A stretch of DNA of 64,000 nt from Schistocephalus solidus. Lineage: Eukaryota; Platyhelminthes; Cestoda; Diphyllobothriidea; Diphyllobothriidae. Of this stretch, positions 45,765 to 54,902 are shown piece after piece. Every line of letters starts with the position of its first letter. The first letter of the stretch is position 1. The stretch is taken from positions 35,941 through 99,940 of the forward strand of contig WEDG01011729.1 of the NCBI GenBank assembly GCA_017591395.1. Direction: 5' to 3'. The notes under the pieces are model-generated. The model did no database searches and was not told the DNA's origin. It saw nothing but the letters and a program-made list of their open reading frames with translations. The position numbers and the translations under genes are program-made.

Positions 45765-46340
45765 GGGTAAATAATTTCTGAAATTATTAAGTGCAGGACA
45801 TGGAGTCAGGTGATTCGGACATGACTTTTTAGGGTCAGACCCGAAATTTCAATGAACATTTGGGTCGAAACAATCAACCACTGTGGAATAACCACGTAAT
45901 GCCCATTCTACAAACAAGTAGTACTACAAGTAGTATGAATCTTATATGGCAAAGACGTTATACCGTACTTCCGACATAGATACTAGCTAAAAGCCCAGAC
46001 ACGTGTTTCGCCGATGTTTCTGCTGCTGTGTGACACAGCAACGAGGGGTTCGGCTCCTCAGTGGGTCCCCCAGCGTTCTCTATGCGGTTTCTGGTATATG
46101 GACTCCAGAGAATAATCGGGTAAATAATTTCTGAAATTATTAAGTGCAGGACATGGAGTCAGGTGCTTCGGACATGACTTTTTAGGGTCAGACCCGAAAT
46201 TTCAATGAACATTTGGGTCGAAGACAATCAACCACTGTGGAATAACCACGTAATGCCCATTCTACAAACAAGTAGTACTACAAGTAGTATGAATCTTATA
46301 TGGCAAAGACGTTATACCGTACTTCCGACATAGATACTAG
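45763..46340 (-). repeat. 353-bp tandem repeat with hammerhead motif
   Basis: A unit beginning TCGGGTAAATAATTTCTG occurs at 45,763 and again at 46,116 (period 353 bp). The first copy is complete. The second runs 225 bp and stops at GATACTAG (46,340), where an inverted copy of the last 44 bases begins. Coding frames are closed. Given the hammerhead and the neighbouring PLEs, it is probably a non-autonomous element or the terminal region of a PLE. Confidence 0.85.
45994..46065 (-). ncRNA. Hammerhead ribozyme motif, copy 2
   Basis: Plus-strand landmarks (reverse complement in brackets): CCCA 45,994-45,997 [stem I], G 45,998 [C17], ACACGTGT 45,999-46,006 [stem III], TTC 46,007-46,009 [GAA], GCCGA 46,010-46,014 with TCGGC 46,050-46,054 [stem II], TCCTCAG 46,055-46,061 [CTGAGGA], TGGG 46,062-46,065 [stem I]. 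Stem III has no loop and is self-complementary, as in hammerheads that work as dimers. All core bases are intact. Confidence 0.78.
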
Positions 46341-46379
46341 ATAGCTAGTATCTATGTCGGAAGTACGGTATAACGTCTT

Positions 46380-46388
<9 letters not shown>
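46297..46388. repeat. Perfect 44-bp inverted repeat, 4-nt spacer
   Basis: Left arm 46,297-46,340 and right arm 46,345-46,388 are exact reverse complements around ATAG. The arms are the end of the hammerhead repeat (TGGCAAAGACGTTATACCGT and onward). The right arm leads into a (TA)n tract (to 46,410). Confidence 0.95.
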
Positions 46389-46410
<22 letters not shown>

Positions 46411-46411
46411 A
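46383..46411. repeat. (TA)n tract
   Basis: Short TA tract between the 44-bp inverted repeat and the 3' side of the minus-strand PLE. A small hairpin GACGAA-AGAAGG-TTCGTC lies at 46,413-46,430. Confidence 0.9.
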
Positions 46412-46720
46412 TGACGAAAGAAGGTTCGTCGGAAAAATTTAGCTTTACTCGTTAATTTTCAAGCAGGTTGCACTGGCCCGTTGTTAGACGAAATTAAAAG
46501 TCGGAGTTTGGATTACCACACAAGACAGATTGGTGGGGGGCAGACAGACAGATAGATGTCCATGGGAGGGGAGACGAGAAACGGGTTACGATAAATGTCG
46601 GGATTGAGGGGCGGAGTTATAGTGGCCATTGTGGTTCACGCGTCGGCGGGGGGTTTAGGAAGGATACCGCATCCGTGGATTTCCACTTGGTCAAACATGG
46701 ATGAGCTTTTGTTGATTTAA

Positions 46721-47179
46721 GGTAGACGCGAGTAAGTGAGCCATGCATGTAGACCTTCGTAATGTGCATCTAGTAAGACATGGCGAATGATGCTGGTTGC
46801 TTTGGCGTGCCATGTTACGAGAAATTCTTGTGCCTGCTTGGTGTTAGCCATGGCGACCTGTTCAGTTACGTCCACTTGAAACGATGGTAACTGTCCACGG
46901 TGTGCGCAATCACGAGAGAAGGGATCGCGTCGGCGGATGGCCAGTTTATGCTCGTTTATACGGGTCCCAAGTTGTCGACCCGTATGGTTTACGTAAGCGC
47001 TAGAGAAATTTGCACATGGAATGTGGTAAATGACATTCGTTTGCTACTCTTTTACTGTGGTGTCTTTAACTCGCGATGGTGCTGCGCGTAGGGAGGACGC
47101 CGGCTTGTAGGCGATTGAAATGCCAAACCGATTTACTTGCCTGGCGATCGCTTCGGAAATTCCCTGTATGTAGGGCAGA
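46721..47179 (-). pseudogene. PLE C-terminal region with GIY-YIG domain, minus strand
   Basis: The minus-strand frame has only one in-frame stop (TAG, about 47,066). It reads LPYIQGISEAIARQVNRFGI, SIAYKPASSLR, then after the stop NVIYHIPCANFSSAYVNHTG, RQLGTRINEHKLAIRRRDPF, QVAMANTKQAQEFLVTWHAK and LLDAHYEGLHAWL. The 'LPYIxGxSExIxR ... FGI', 'VIYxIPC' and 'Y-V-x-x-T-G-R-x-L-x-T-R-x-x-E-H' blocks are those of Penelope-like elements, whose C-terminal GIY-YIG nuclease nicks target DNA. The Glu of YVGETG is changed (YVNHTG). Other strand frames here are shadows. Confidence 0.7.
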
Positions 47180-47463
47180 CAATAGAATTTCCACGACATT
47201 GTTTTTCCATTAGACTAGACGCTTTGTGGTTGTCTCTGGCGTCTGAGACAGTTTTTCACAAAGCTGACCGAGTATACATTGAGTCGGAATAATCGATTCT
47301 AGTAAGCAAGTTCCTTTCTAAGACGGTCGTCGCTGCTACAGTACCGATAAGCCCGACTCACTAGGCGAATCCTCTACTTCCGAAACAACCACCATGTTGG
47401 ACACAAATGCAATTGTGTCAGAATCCCCTTCGGACGTGTTCAAACACACTGTTGAGATGACAG

Positions 47464-48243
47464 TTGGTAGAAGAAGGAGATGGAGTACTTATATGCCCTT
47501 TTTACAGCCAAAGGTTATCCAAAGTCTTTCATCGCAAATGCCTCAAAAAGCCTCAGTTTGAGCGGTCGAGCGGAGAAAAGCCAAAGTGTTGGCTCGCAAT
47601 CCCCTATGTGAGGAACGTTTCAGAGGTGACGGCACGAATCCTAAAACCTTTTGGGATTGGCATGGCTCATAAACCAGATTGCACCATCAGACAGCAAGTC
47701 ATGACCAAAGACCCGCTACCGGTAATAGAACAATCAGCAGTGGTCTATCGCATACTATGCCAAGATTGAAATGCTAGGTATGTTGGTGAAATGGGCAAGC
47801 GCCTGGGCACAAGGTTGCATGAACCCCAACTTGCGATCAACCGCAAGGACAAGTTGTCTTTGGTCTATGGTCACGCACAACAGTTAAAACATGATTTCGC
47901 CTTTGAGAAAACGAGGGTGATTAGCCGAGTCAAGAAGAAGATGGTCAGACGGGTGCTGGAGAGTTGGTCCTCGACTGGCACACTCAACCGAGCTATAGAC
48001 TTACATCCCGCCTACCAGGCGCTTCGTACAAGGCTCGGATTAGTTCTGCCAGGACCAATAAGGCAAACGAGCACGCGGAACTGCGAGCCCACGCTCATGG
48101 TAAAGAGGGGGTGTGGCCGGAGGTCACATGACCAAAGTCAAATACTGCCTCACCAATGCGCCCGCAAAACGGAGAACAACTCACGAGAGCAGCAGTCCGC
48201 TGATTGGCGTGGGGGAGGCCAACAGACACGCTGCCTTGTGTAA
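47464..48243 (+). pseudogene. PLE fragment 1: RT end and GIY-YIG nuclease
   Basis: One plus-strand frame, broken by a TGA at 47,767-47,769, reads AIPYVRNVSEVTARILKPFG, IGMAHKPDCTIRQQVM, SAVVYRILCQD, stop, NARYVGEMGKRLGTRLHEPQ, LAINRKDKLSLVYGHAQQLK, VLESWSSTGTLNRAIDLHPA and YQALR. It keeps the GIY-YIG core (VVYR ... YVGE ... TRLHE) and the typical C-terminal 'INRxIDLxPAYxxLR'. The stop sits where related elements have a zinc-type Cys. The upstream RT is missing (5' truncated). A 3' region with a hammerhead motif follows at 48,413-48,454. Confidence 0.8.
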
Positions 48244-48412
48244 ACCTACGAGGGGACAGAGGTCACGCGAGCCCACCGGCTTTCAACCCCGGTGAAGTTT
48301 AGGGAAGTCAGCAGCGAACGGGCAGGCCAAAGTTCACGCGTCCACCAGGAATATAATTCAAGGTACGTGGCAAGACTAAATAACTCAAGACCACTAGGAG
48401 CAGCATCCACGA

Positions 48413-48454
48413 TACTCTGATGATGGAAGCAAGAAGGCTTTGGAAACGTCAGTA
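48413..48454 (+). ncRNA. PLE hammerhead ribozyme motif
   Basis: Order on the plus strand: stem I TACT (48,413-48,416), core CTGATGA (48,417-48,423), stem II (GAAGC with GCTTT around AAGAAG, 48,426-48,441), GAA (48,443-48,445), self-complementary stem III ACGT (48,446-48,449), C (48,450), stem I AGTA (48,451-48,454). All core bases of a hammerhead are present. Stem II contains a wobble pair and a one-base bulge. It lies in the 3' region of PLE fragment 1. Hammerheads in PLEs are established. Activity of this one is inferred. Confidence 0.65.
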
Positions 48455-48542
48455 CGAATACAAGTTGGTCCATGAACTCGCCCCATCTTCGTTTTCTTCC
48501 GGAGATGATGAACGCTATAAGATAACGGGACCTAAATCTTTA

Positions 48543-48545
<3 letters not shown>

Positions 48546-48615
<70 letters not shown>
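48546..48615. repeat. (TA)n tract
   Basis: 70 nt of alternating TA between the 3' ends of PLE fragment 1 (plus) and an inverted PLE 3' piece (minus). It creates the YIYIYI ORFs on both strands, which are not genes. Confidence 0.97.
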
Positions 48616-48619
<4 letters not shown>

Positions 48620-48639
48620 AAATGAGGCAATCGAGGGGA

Positions 48640-48950
48640 CAATAGGTTTTATGACCTGAAGTTTCCAAATTAAACAAGATTCCATCGTCGGAGATGGGTT
48701 CTGTACCACGCCTCAGAGTATTTGTGGGTGCTGAACATGCTGGCGTTCTCCTGGCTCTACAGCTTTTCGTGCAGGATGCAATACAGTTGAGTGGGGGGAA
48801 GGAGTTGATAGTTGTCCCGCTTTTCAGGGCTTTTTCTCCCTCGCCTCGTCTGGGGGCTTTATCGGGATGGCAAGGTTAATTGATCTCGTCTGCATTCCCC
48901 ACCTTTGTTTTCCTGTATCCACATATCTCTTCCTCGTCCACCGTTTGCAT
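48640..48950 (-). repeat. Inverted PLE 3' region
   Basis: The reverse complement of this block matches 49,880-50,195 (shared words include GCACCCACAAATA, CGATGGAATC and GTTCAGCACCCACAAAT). It ends in a decayed hammerhead on the minus strand (48,654-48,695: CCGACGA, GAAACTTC). It lies immediately upstream of PLE fragment 2 in the opposite orientation, the arrangement often seen at PLE 5' ends. Confidence 0.65.
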
Positions 48951-48954
48951 CTGT

Positions 48955-49610
48955 CCGTCCAAAGTACCCACCCATTGTGCCACAAACGCAACTGCTTCCG
49001 TACGCTTTCTAAAAGGCCGGAAAGTCATTGCAGCGAGGCAGGCAACAAAGCAGGCGAACTCCATTATCTTCGACAAATGTTTACCCCCAACGGCTATCTT
49101 TGCAGCTTCATAGAACGCAGCAGACACTTGAGGCAGACAATAAGACCAACGATAGAATAACCGGTGTGGCAGGCAATACCGTATATCGAGAACGTATCTG
49201 AAGATGTTTCTCGTCTCTTACAACCACTGGGGATCGGCGTCGCCCACAGACCTGAGGCAACAATAAGACGTCTGGTGATGAGAGCCAAGGCCCCCATGTC
49301 ACGCGGCGAAACGGCAAACGTCGTTTATCGTGTTCAGTGCGGTTCCTGTGAGGCGAACTATATCGGAGAGACTGGTAAGTAACTACAGACCCGCGTGAGT
49401 GAGCACTCAAGGGCCGTAAGAAGGATAGATCTCGGTGATGATGGAACACTGTGCGGCCTCTGGACACACGTTTTCTTTCCAGGACGCGGAAATCCTAGGC
49501 CGGGGTATCGACCAAACAGTCAGAGAAAAGCTCAAAACCTGGAAAAACCTTACGAACTTCACTCAACCGCTGTAAAATTATCCCGACGGCCTACCAGGCC
49601 TTAAGAAGCG
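48955..49610 (+). pseudogene. PLE fragment 2: RT end and GIY-YIG nuclease
   Basis: Plus-strand frames read HPLCHKRNCFRTLSKRPESH, LRQMFTPNGYLCSFIERS, then AIPYIENVSEDVSRLLQPLG, IGVAHRPEATIRRLVM, NVVYRVQCGSCEANYIGETG and K before TAA (49,380-49,382), then LQTRVSEH. A shifted frame (from about 49,450) gives AASGHTFSFQDAEILGRGID and EKLKTWK. GIY-YIG landmarks (VVYR, YIGETGK, TRxxEH, H...F..AxILGR) are all seen. The sequence differs clearly from fragment 1, so it is a second PLE subfamily. Several breaks make it inactive. Confidence 0.8.
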
Positions 49611-50200
49611 ACTCAATCAACGGAATCGTAGGCAAGAATTCTGACTGGTCGCGGTCGCAAGTAAACGCATACCGAGCCAGAACACAGGCCTGAACTAACC
49701 GATGGCACACACCAACTCATTCGTTGGGATAACTGCGGAGAACGCAAACCAGCAAGAACTTTGGTCAGGCTTGAACACAGACACAAGTTAAAATAGTTTG
49801 TGCATTAACACCGAAGACGGGCGTCTCCAACCGGATAGGAACGGAGACACCGGCAAAGACTCAGCAACCACCGATAAGATGCGCACGGAAAGATGCAAAC
49901 GAAGGACGAGAAACAGATATACGGGTCCAGGACAACAAACGCGGGCAATGCAGACGAGGTCAATGACTCTTGCCATCCAGACACAGCCCCCAAACGAGGC
50001 GAGGAATAAAAACACACTAACCAGCAGGACAGCTATTAACTCCCTCCTCCCACCCCACTGCAGAACATGCTGCACGAATAGCTGCAGAGCCAGTAGAACG
50101 CCAGCATGTTCAGCACCCACAAATATTGTGAGACGCCGTACAGAACCCAACCCCGACGATGGAATCGTGTTTGATTTTGAAACGTCAGGACATTAATCTT
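49611..50200 (+). repeat. PLE fragment 2, 3' region
   Basis: The non-coding 3' part of the second PLE. It ends with a hammerhead-like block at 50,151-50,190 (CCGACGA, stem II GGAATC paired with GATTTT, GAA, ACGT, C). The core U at position 4 has become C, so cleavage is unlikely. Confidence 0.6.
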
Positions 50201-50204
50201 ACCG

Positions 50205-50720
50205 ATCGAAACCGGCAACACAACGAGCTCTTGGCGCAGTGGGTAGAGCGTTGGACTTCTGCCAAACAAGGTCGGGAGTTCGAGGCTCAGGCGCAGCAGC
50301 GCCTGGGGTTGGCTATGGCTGGCTGATGACAGATAATTAGCCAGAAATGGCCATTCCAGTCTCCCTTGTCTTTGTCGGTCATGTTATTTTGCCTATATAC
50401 TTAGCTGCCTTACGGCTGCTGGCGGGGCTTGAGAGTTAGCCCCAAGGCACAACGGGACGAGTGAGTCCTGTAACCGATCAGAGAGCGCCCCATTACCATT
50501 GTCACTATCCCCTATCAAAACCGGCAAGACAACGAGCTCGTGGCGCAGTGCGTAGAGCGTTGGACTTCTGCCCAACAAGGTCGCCAGGTCGAGGCTCGGG
50601 CGCCGCAGCGACTGGGGTTTGGTATGGCTGGCTGATGATGACTAATAAGCCATAAATGGGCATTCCAGTCTCCCTTATCTTTGTCGGTCATGTTATTCTG
50701 CCTATATAAATAAAGTTTTC
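50205..50720 (+). mobile_element. SINE array 3 (type B tandem pair)
   Basis: Two plus-strand type B SINEs have heads at about 50,222-50,292 and 50,530-50,600, a spacing of 309 bp. The head reads GTGGCGCAGTGGGTAGAGCG, GTTGGACTTCTGCC and GAGTTCGAGGCTC. The first and last are polymerase III A and B boxes, and the anticodon-arm region looks like tRNA-Arg(TCT). The body (GGCTGGCTGATGA, AGCCAGAAATGGCCATTCC, CTCCCTTGTCTTTGTCGGT) is shared with type A. Confidence 0.8.
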
Positions 50721-51045
50721 TCAACTCGGTGATTTGCAAAGAGACTGGAAAACCTTTCATGAATGGGGCGTTGCAGGGTTGGTGTTCTGCATTATTGTAG
50801 TTTCTTGTTCATTTTTTTTCATGCGGCCGATTTATAATTTCCCACAATCGGCTCATCTTCTGCCTTTGTAAAAATAAAAACTCTCTGAATGATTTGAGCG
50901 TAATTCATTGAATCATTGGCTGGTACATCAGTGGGGCTGCATGAAACGCCACTTTTAACTAGTTAACAAGTTTCTCTTTTATTCCCCGTTACGGTTGTGG
51001 AAGTTGGTAGTTGGTGCGTCCTTTCACCGCCTGCTATATCCTTTT
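50721..51045. other. Intron 6, no gene seen
   Basis: AT-rich sequence between two SINE arrays. No motif found. Confidence 0.4.
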
Positions 51046-51046
51046 C

Positions 51047-51050
<4 letters not shown>

Positions 51051-51100
<50 letters not shown>

Positions 51101-51584
51101 GTATGACTGGCTGATGACGGCTAATAAGCCAGAAATGGCCATTCCGGTCTCCCTTGTCTTTGTCGGTTCCATTTCATCATATGCTACACGTCGCTATGCG
51201 ACCGCCTGCGAGGGCTCTAGTCTGAGCTCCAGGGCACAACGGAACATACATGTTCCTTAAGCAGATCGGTGAGCCCCACACTATCATCATATTCCCCGAT
51301 CACAACCGACAAAACAACGAGCCCGTGGCTCAATGGTAGAGCGTTCGACTCAAATACCAAAGGTCGCATGTTCGAATCCCAGGTGTGCCACACTTGGGAT
51401 ATGACTGAGCTGATGACGGCTAATAAGCCAGAAATGGCCGTTCGGTCTCCCTTGTCTTTGTCGGTTCCATTTCATCATATGCTACACGTCGCTATGCGAC
51501 CGCCTGCGAGGGCTCTAGTCTGAGCTCCAGGGCAAAACGGAACATACATGTTCCTTAAGCAGATCGGTGAGCCCTTACACTATC

Positions 51585-51635
<51 letters not shown>

Positions 51636-52484
51636 CAGAATAACATGACCGACAAAGACAAGGGAGACTGGAATGGCCAGTTCTGGCTTATTAGCAGTCA
51701 TCAGCCAGCCATACCCAAATCCAGGCGCTGCGGCGCCCGAGCCTCGAACTCGTGACCTTGTTTGACAGACGTCCAACGCTCTACCCACTCCGCTACGAGC
51801 TCGTTGTCTTGCCGGTTTCGGTCAGGAATATTGACAATGGTAATGGGGCGCTCACCGATCGGTTACAGGACTTACTCGTCCCGTTGTGCCTTGGGGCTAA
51901 CTCTCAAGCCCCGCCAGCAGCCGTAAGGCAGCTAAGTATATAGGCAGAATAACATAACCGACAAAGACAAGGGAGACTGGAATGGCCATTTCTGGCTTAT
52001 TAGCCGTCATCAGCCAGCCATACCCAAACCCGGGTGCTGCGGCGCCCGAGCCTCGAACTCGTGACCTTGTGTTGCTCACCGATCTGCTTAAGGAACATGT
52101 ATGTTCCGTTGTGCCCTGGAGCTCAGAATAGAGCCCTCGCAGGCGGTCGCATAGCGACATGTAACATATGTTGTTAAAGTGGAACCGACAAAGACAATGG
52201 AGACCGGAATGGCCATTTCTGTCTTATTAGCCTTTATCAGCCAGTCATACCCAATCCCAAGTGTGGCACACCTGTGATTCGAACCCGCAACCTTTGGTCA
52301 TTGAGTTGAACGCTCTACTATTGAGCCACGGGCTCGTTGTTTTGTCGGTTGGGATCGGGAATATGATGATATAGTGCGGCTCACCGATCTGCTTAAGGAA
52401 CATGTATGTTCCGTTGTGCCCTTGAGCTCAGAGTAGAGCCCTCGCAGGCAGTCGCATAGCGACATGTAGCATATGTTGATAAAG

Positions 52485-52526
<42 letters not shown>
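51051..52526. mobile_element. SINE array 4 (types A and B, mixed) with three (TA)n tracts
   Basis: (TA)n tracts lie at 51,051-51,097, 51,586-51,633 and 52,488-52,526. Between the first two are a plus-strand type A body and a complete type A copy (head 51,318-51,390). Between the second and third are minus-strand type B copies (head 51,730-51,805), then a type B head fused to a type A body at about 52,068, then minus type A copies (head about 52,270-52,338). The array ends 27 bases before exon 7. Confidence 0.85.
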
Positions 52527-52528
<2 letters not shown>

Positions 52529-52553
52529 CTATTTTCGGCCTTGTCCTTTTCAG

Positions 52554-52784
52554 GTTTGGATTCTAACCGGTGACAAGGAGGAAACGGCCGTGAACATCAG
52601 CTATTCGGCAGGCCACTTCGCCCCGGGCCTTCCCATCATAAGACTCACGAAGCAGTCAAATCTGAGGAACTGCTTGCAGCAAATTGAAGCTCAGTACGAT
52701 GGCGCTGTTGAAACCCGCCAAGCCGACCCTAACTACAAGTTTGGTTTGGTTGTAGATGGAGCCTCGCTTAATTACGCCCTAACC
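52554..52784 (+). CDS. Flippase exon 7: TGDKE hinge
   Basis: The exon starts after CCTTTTCAG and reads VWILTGDKEETAVNISYSAG. TGDKxETA (codons from 52,566) belongs to the P-domain hinge. It continues to YKFGLVVDGASLNYALT before GTAAGC at 52,785. It is 77 codons, phase 0. Its acceptor lies only 27 bases after a (TA)n tract that ends a SINE array, so branch point and pyrimidine tract are squeezed into that interval. Confidence 0.88.
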
Positions 52785-54902
52785 GTAAGCAGTTTTCTTA
52801 AAATTTAATCTCGTTCTTTGTAGTAAGTAGCGGTTTCTGGAATGTCATAAATCAGTATCCCAGCAGTTAATTTAACCTGCGCATAAATAATTTGGAGAGA
52901 GTGAGAGAGGGAGAGGGGTCCAACACTATGGAGGACATCATCGAGGCGAATCATTATATGCTTCATTAAAATAAATATGCCTCTCTTTAGTGTTTCACAA
53001 CTTCTTTCAGACGCCACTATACTGTTTTATTTTATAACTACCTAGTTACCAGACACCATGCTCCACCTACACCTTTCTCAGTTAACACTTGTGTGAGATT
53101 TCACTGGGCTCCACCGCTGGAGCAAATCAATAAAATCATTTCGGTGCCTTACCGAGAAATCCAGCCCATATCTGAACACCTTATGTCAGCCTCTGGAATA
53201 TCATGTTGTTAAAATTCATTTTAAGTCTCCAATCACTGGTATGGACTCAAAGGCCATAGACGCACTTTGGAAAGTCAATTTCACGTTTCTCCTACCTTTA
53301 AAAAGTTGCGTGACTGCCCGGAGAGGAAGAGTCTTAGAATACAACCAAGTTTTATGTCTTTCTTAAATATCTTACAGCCTTTACGGTTGGAAACCAAGCC
53401 ATTATAAAAAAAGCCTAAGTAGCAACGAACCTGCGTACGTTGAAGCAAAAAGTAGACATTAAATCTTAGAATAAGTTTCTGGTACATGAAGTAATAAAGT
53501 GCCTTAAAAGGAGGTGTGAAAAAAAAGAAAGAAAAAAGAAAAAGAAAAGCAAAAAGAAAGTCATTGGTTTTGAAGTATTTTTCGCACTGACTAGAAGGAC
53601 CTTGCGCGTCATGGCCATCTAGAAAAATTTAATCCAAATATGGCTGATAAACGAGGAACCTGGGGCGGCCAGGATTAAAAAAAATCATCTGTTGGGTACG
53701 ATCGATGAGAGTCATCTGTAAGGACGCGAATATTACCCAAGTCTTTCATACCACCTTTGATGATACCCCGAGCAGTGCCAATGCGTTTAACTATACGTTT
53801 GTACTGCAAAAAGCCGTCCATGTTGTATCCCCGGCAAAATGCATTTCTTCCTGGCATTTTCGAAGAAAATTCCTATCAGTGTGCAGATATCGATGGCTTT
53901 TTGGGCATATCGGTAACATGCAACGTGAAAAATTCCCCTGGAAGGTCAAGAGGCTTCCCAGAGTTTGTCTACTGCACCAGGTCCTGGTATGGGTGAACTT
54001 GATGAAGAAAGGTACTTTTAAGTAGACAAAAGTTGCAGAGGTGGGTATACGGAATCGCATCCTCTATTTCATCCTGCTGGCGGCAGTCTGGGCGTGGACC
54101 CAATTCCAAAGTGGTTACAGTTCGATCATCGAGAGCGACAAAGTCCCCCGACCGAGATGACCGGCCTTGGATTCATAGATTTTTGCTTGTTCTTTCGTTG
54201 CGTTAGCCCTTTAATAGATGTTCGTGGGGCTTGATTACCACTGACGTTACGCGGCCTACTCACATTTTGAGGAGGCAGAGGTCCCAGCAACCTCCATAGA
54301 AGGGACAATGCGAAACGCCAGGGGACCGTCTGACAGGAGACTGAGACGAGGAAGAAAAAAATCGATCAGTCCAAGACACAATAGCTCGGCCAGTCATTTG
54401 AAATTCGGCAATAATCGCTTTGAAATTGAGAGCCGACCACGCTCTTCAAAATGTTTGCCAAAGGACGAAGCCCTTTCGGTGGACGAATTCAGCGTCTTTT
54501 ATAAGTCAAGAATGGGCATTTCCGGCTCGCGTTCTCATTACAACCGCTCCAAATCCATGCAGGAACTCCTGCTTCGAGATTCGTAATCCTCCTTTAGAGC
54601 ACTGCATGTTGTGTGAATTTTGAAAAATGGTTGACACTTATTTTTCAGCGTAGACTATTCAATTTTTATCTTGTAAGGGTTCGTTCTTTAGAGATTCAAT
54701 TGCATTCTACCTGGCTCACATTTTTCTATTCGTCCTCTTTTAAGTAGAGGGCTTTCTGAAGCCATTTCAGCCTTTTGCGGCTTATTTACCTAGAAAGGAA
54801 TGATGACTTGGAAGATTGTCACGTTTTGTCGTTTATGAGCACTCATGTCGCATTTTCAGTGGGCCTATAAAAAGTGCACTAACCTTTTTCTCCAATTCGC
54901 AG
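52785..54902 (+). other. Flippase intron 7
   Basis: 2,118 nt from GTAAGC to TTCGCAG. It holds a purine-rich tract (about 53,518-53,562) and two unrecognised open stretches, around 53,680-54,180 and 54,308-54,586. The second encodes 92 residues rich in Ser and Arg with no known domain. They may be a degenerate retrocopy or chance. Confidence 0.5.

Noticed and set aside
45763..46340. Helitron or LTR identity for the 353-bp repeat
   Set aside because: No Helitron-type ends, no TG...CA termini and no coding sequence. A hammerhead motif and (TA)n neighbours point to a PLE-related or non-autonomous RNA element.
46411..46440. Third hammerhead type at the 3' end of the minus-strand PLE (TCCGACGAACC ... 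TTTCGTC)
   Set aside because: Only fragments of the core can be placed and there is no GAA or stem II in the right position. It is a simple 6-bp hairpin.
48420..48709. ORFs with long IYIYIY runs on both strands (also 50,963-51,260 and 51,555-51,788)
   Set aside because: They are translations of (TA)n tracts, open in several frames by composition alone.
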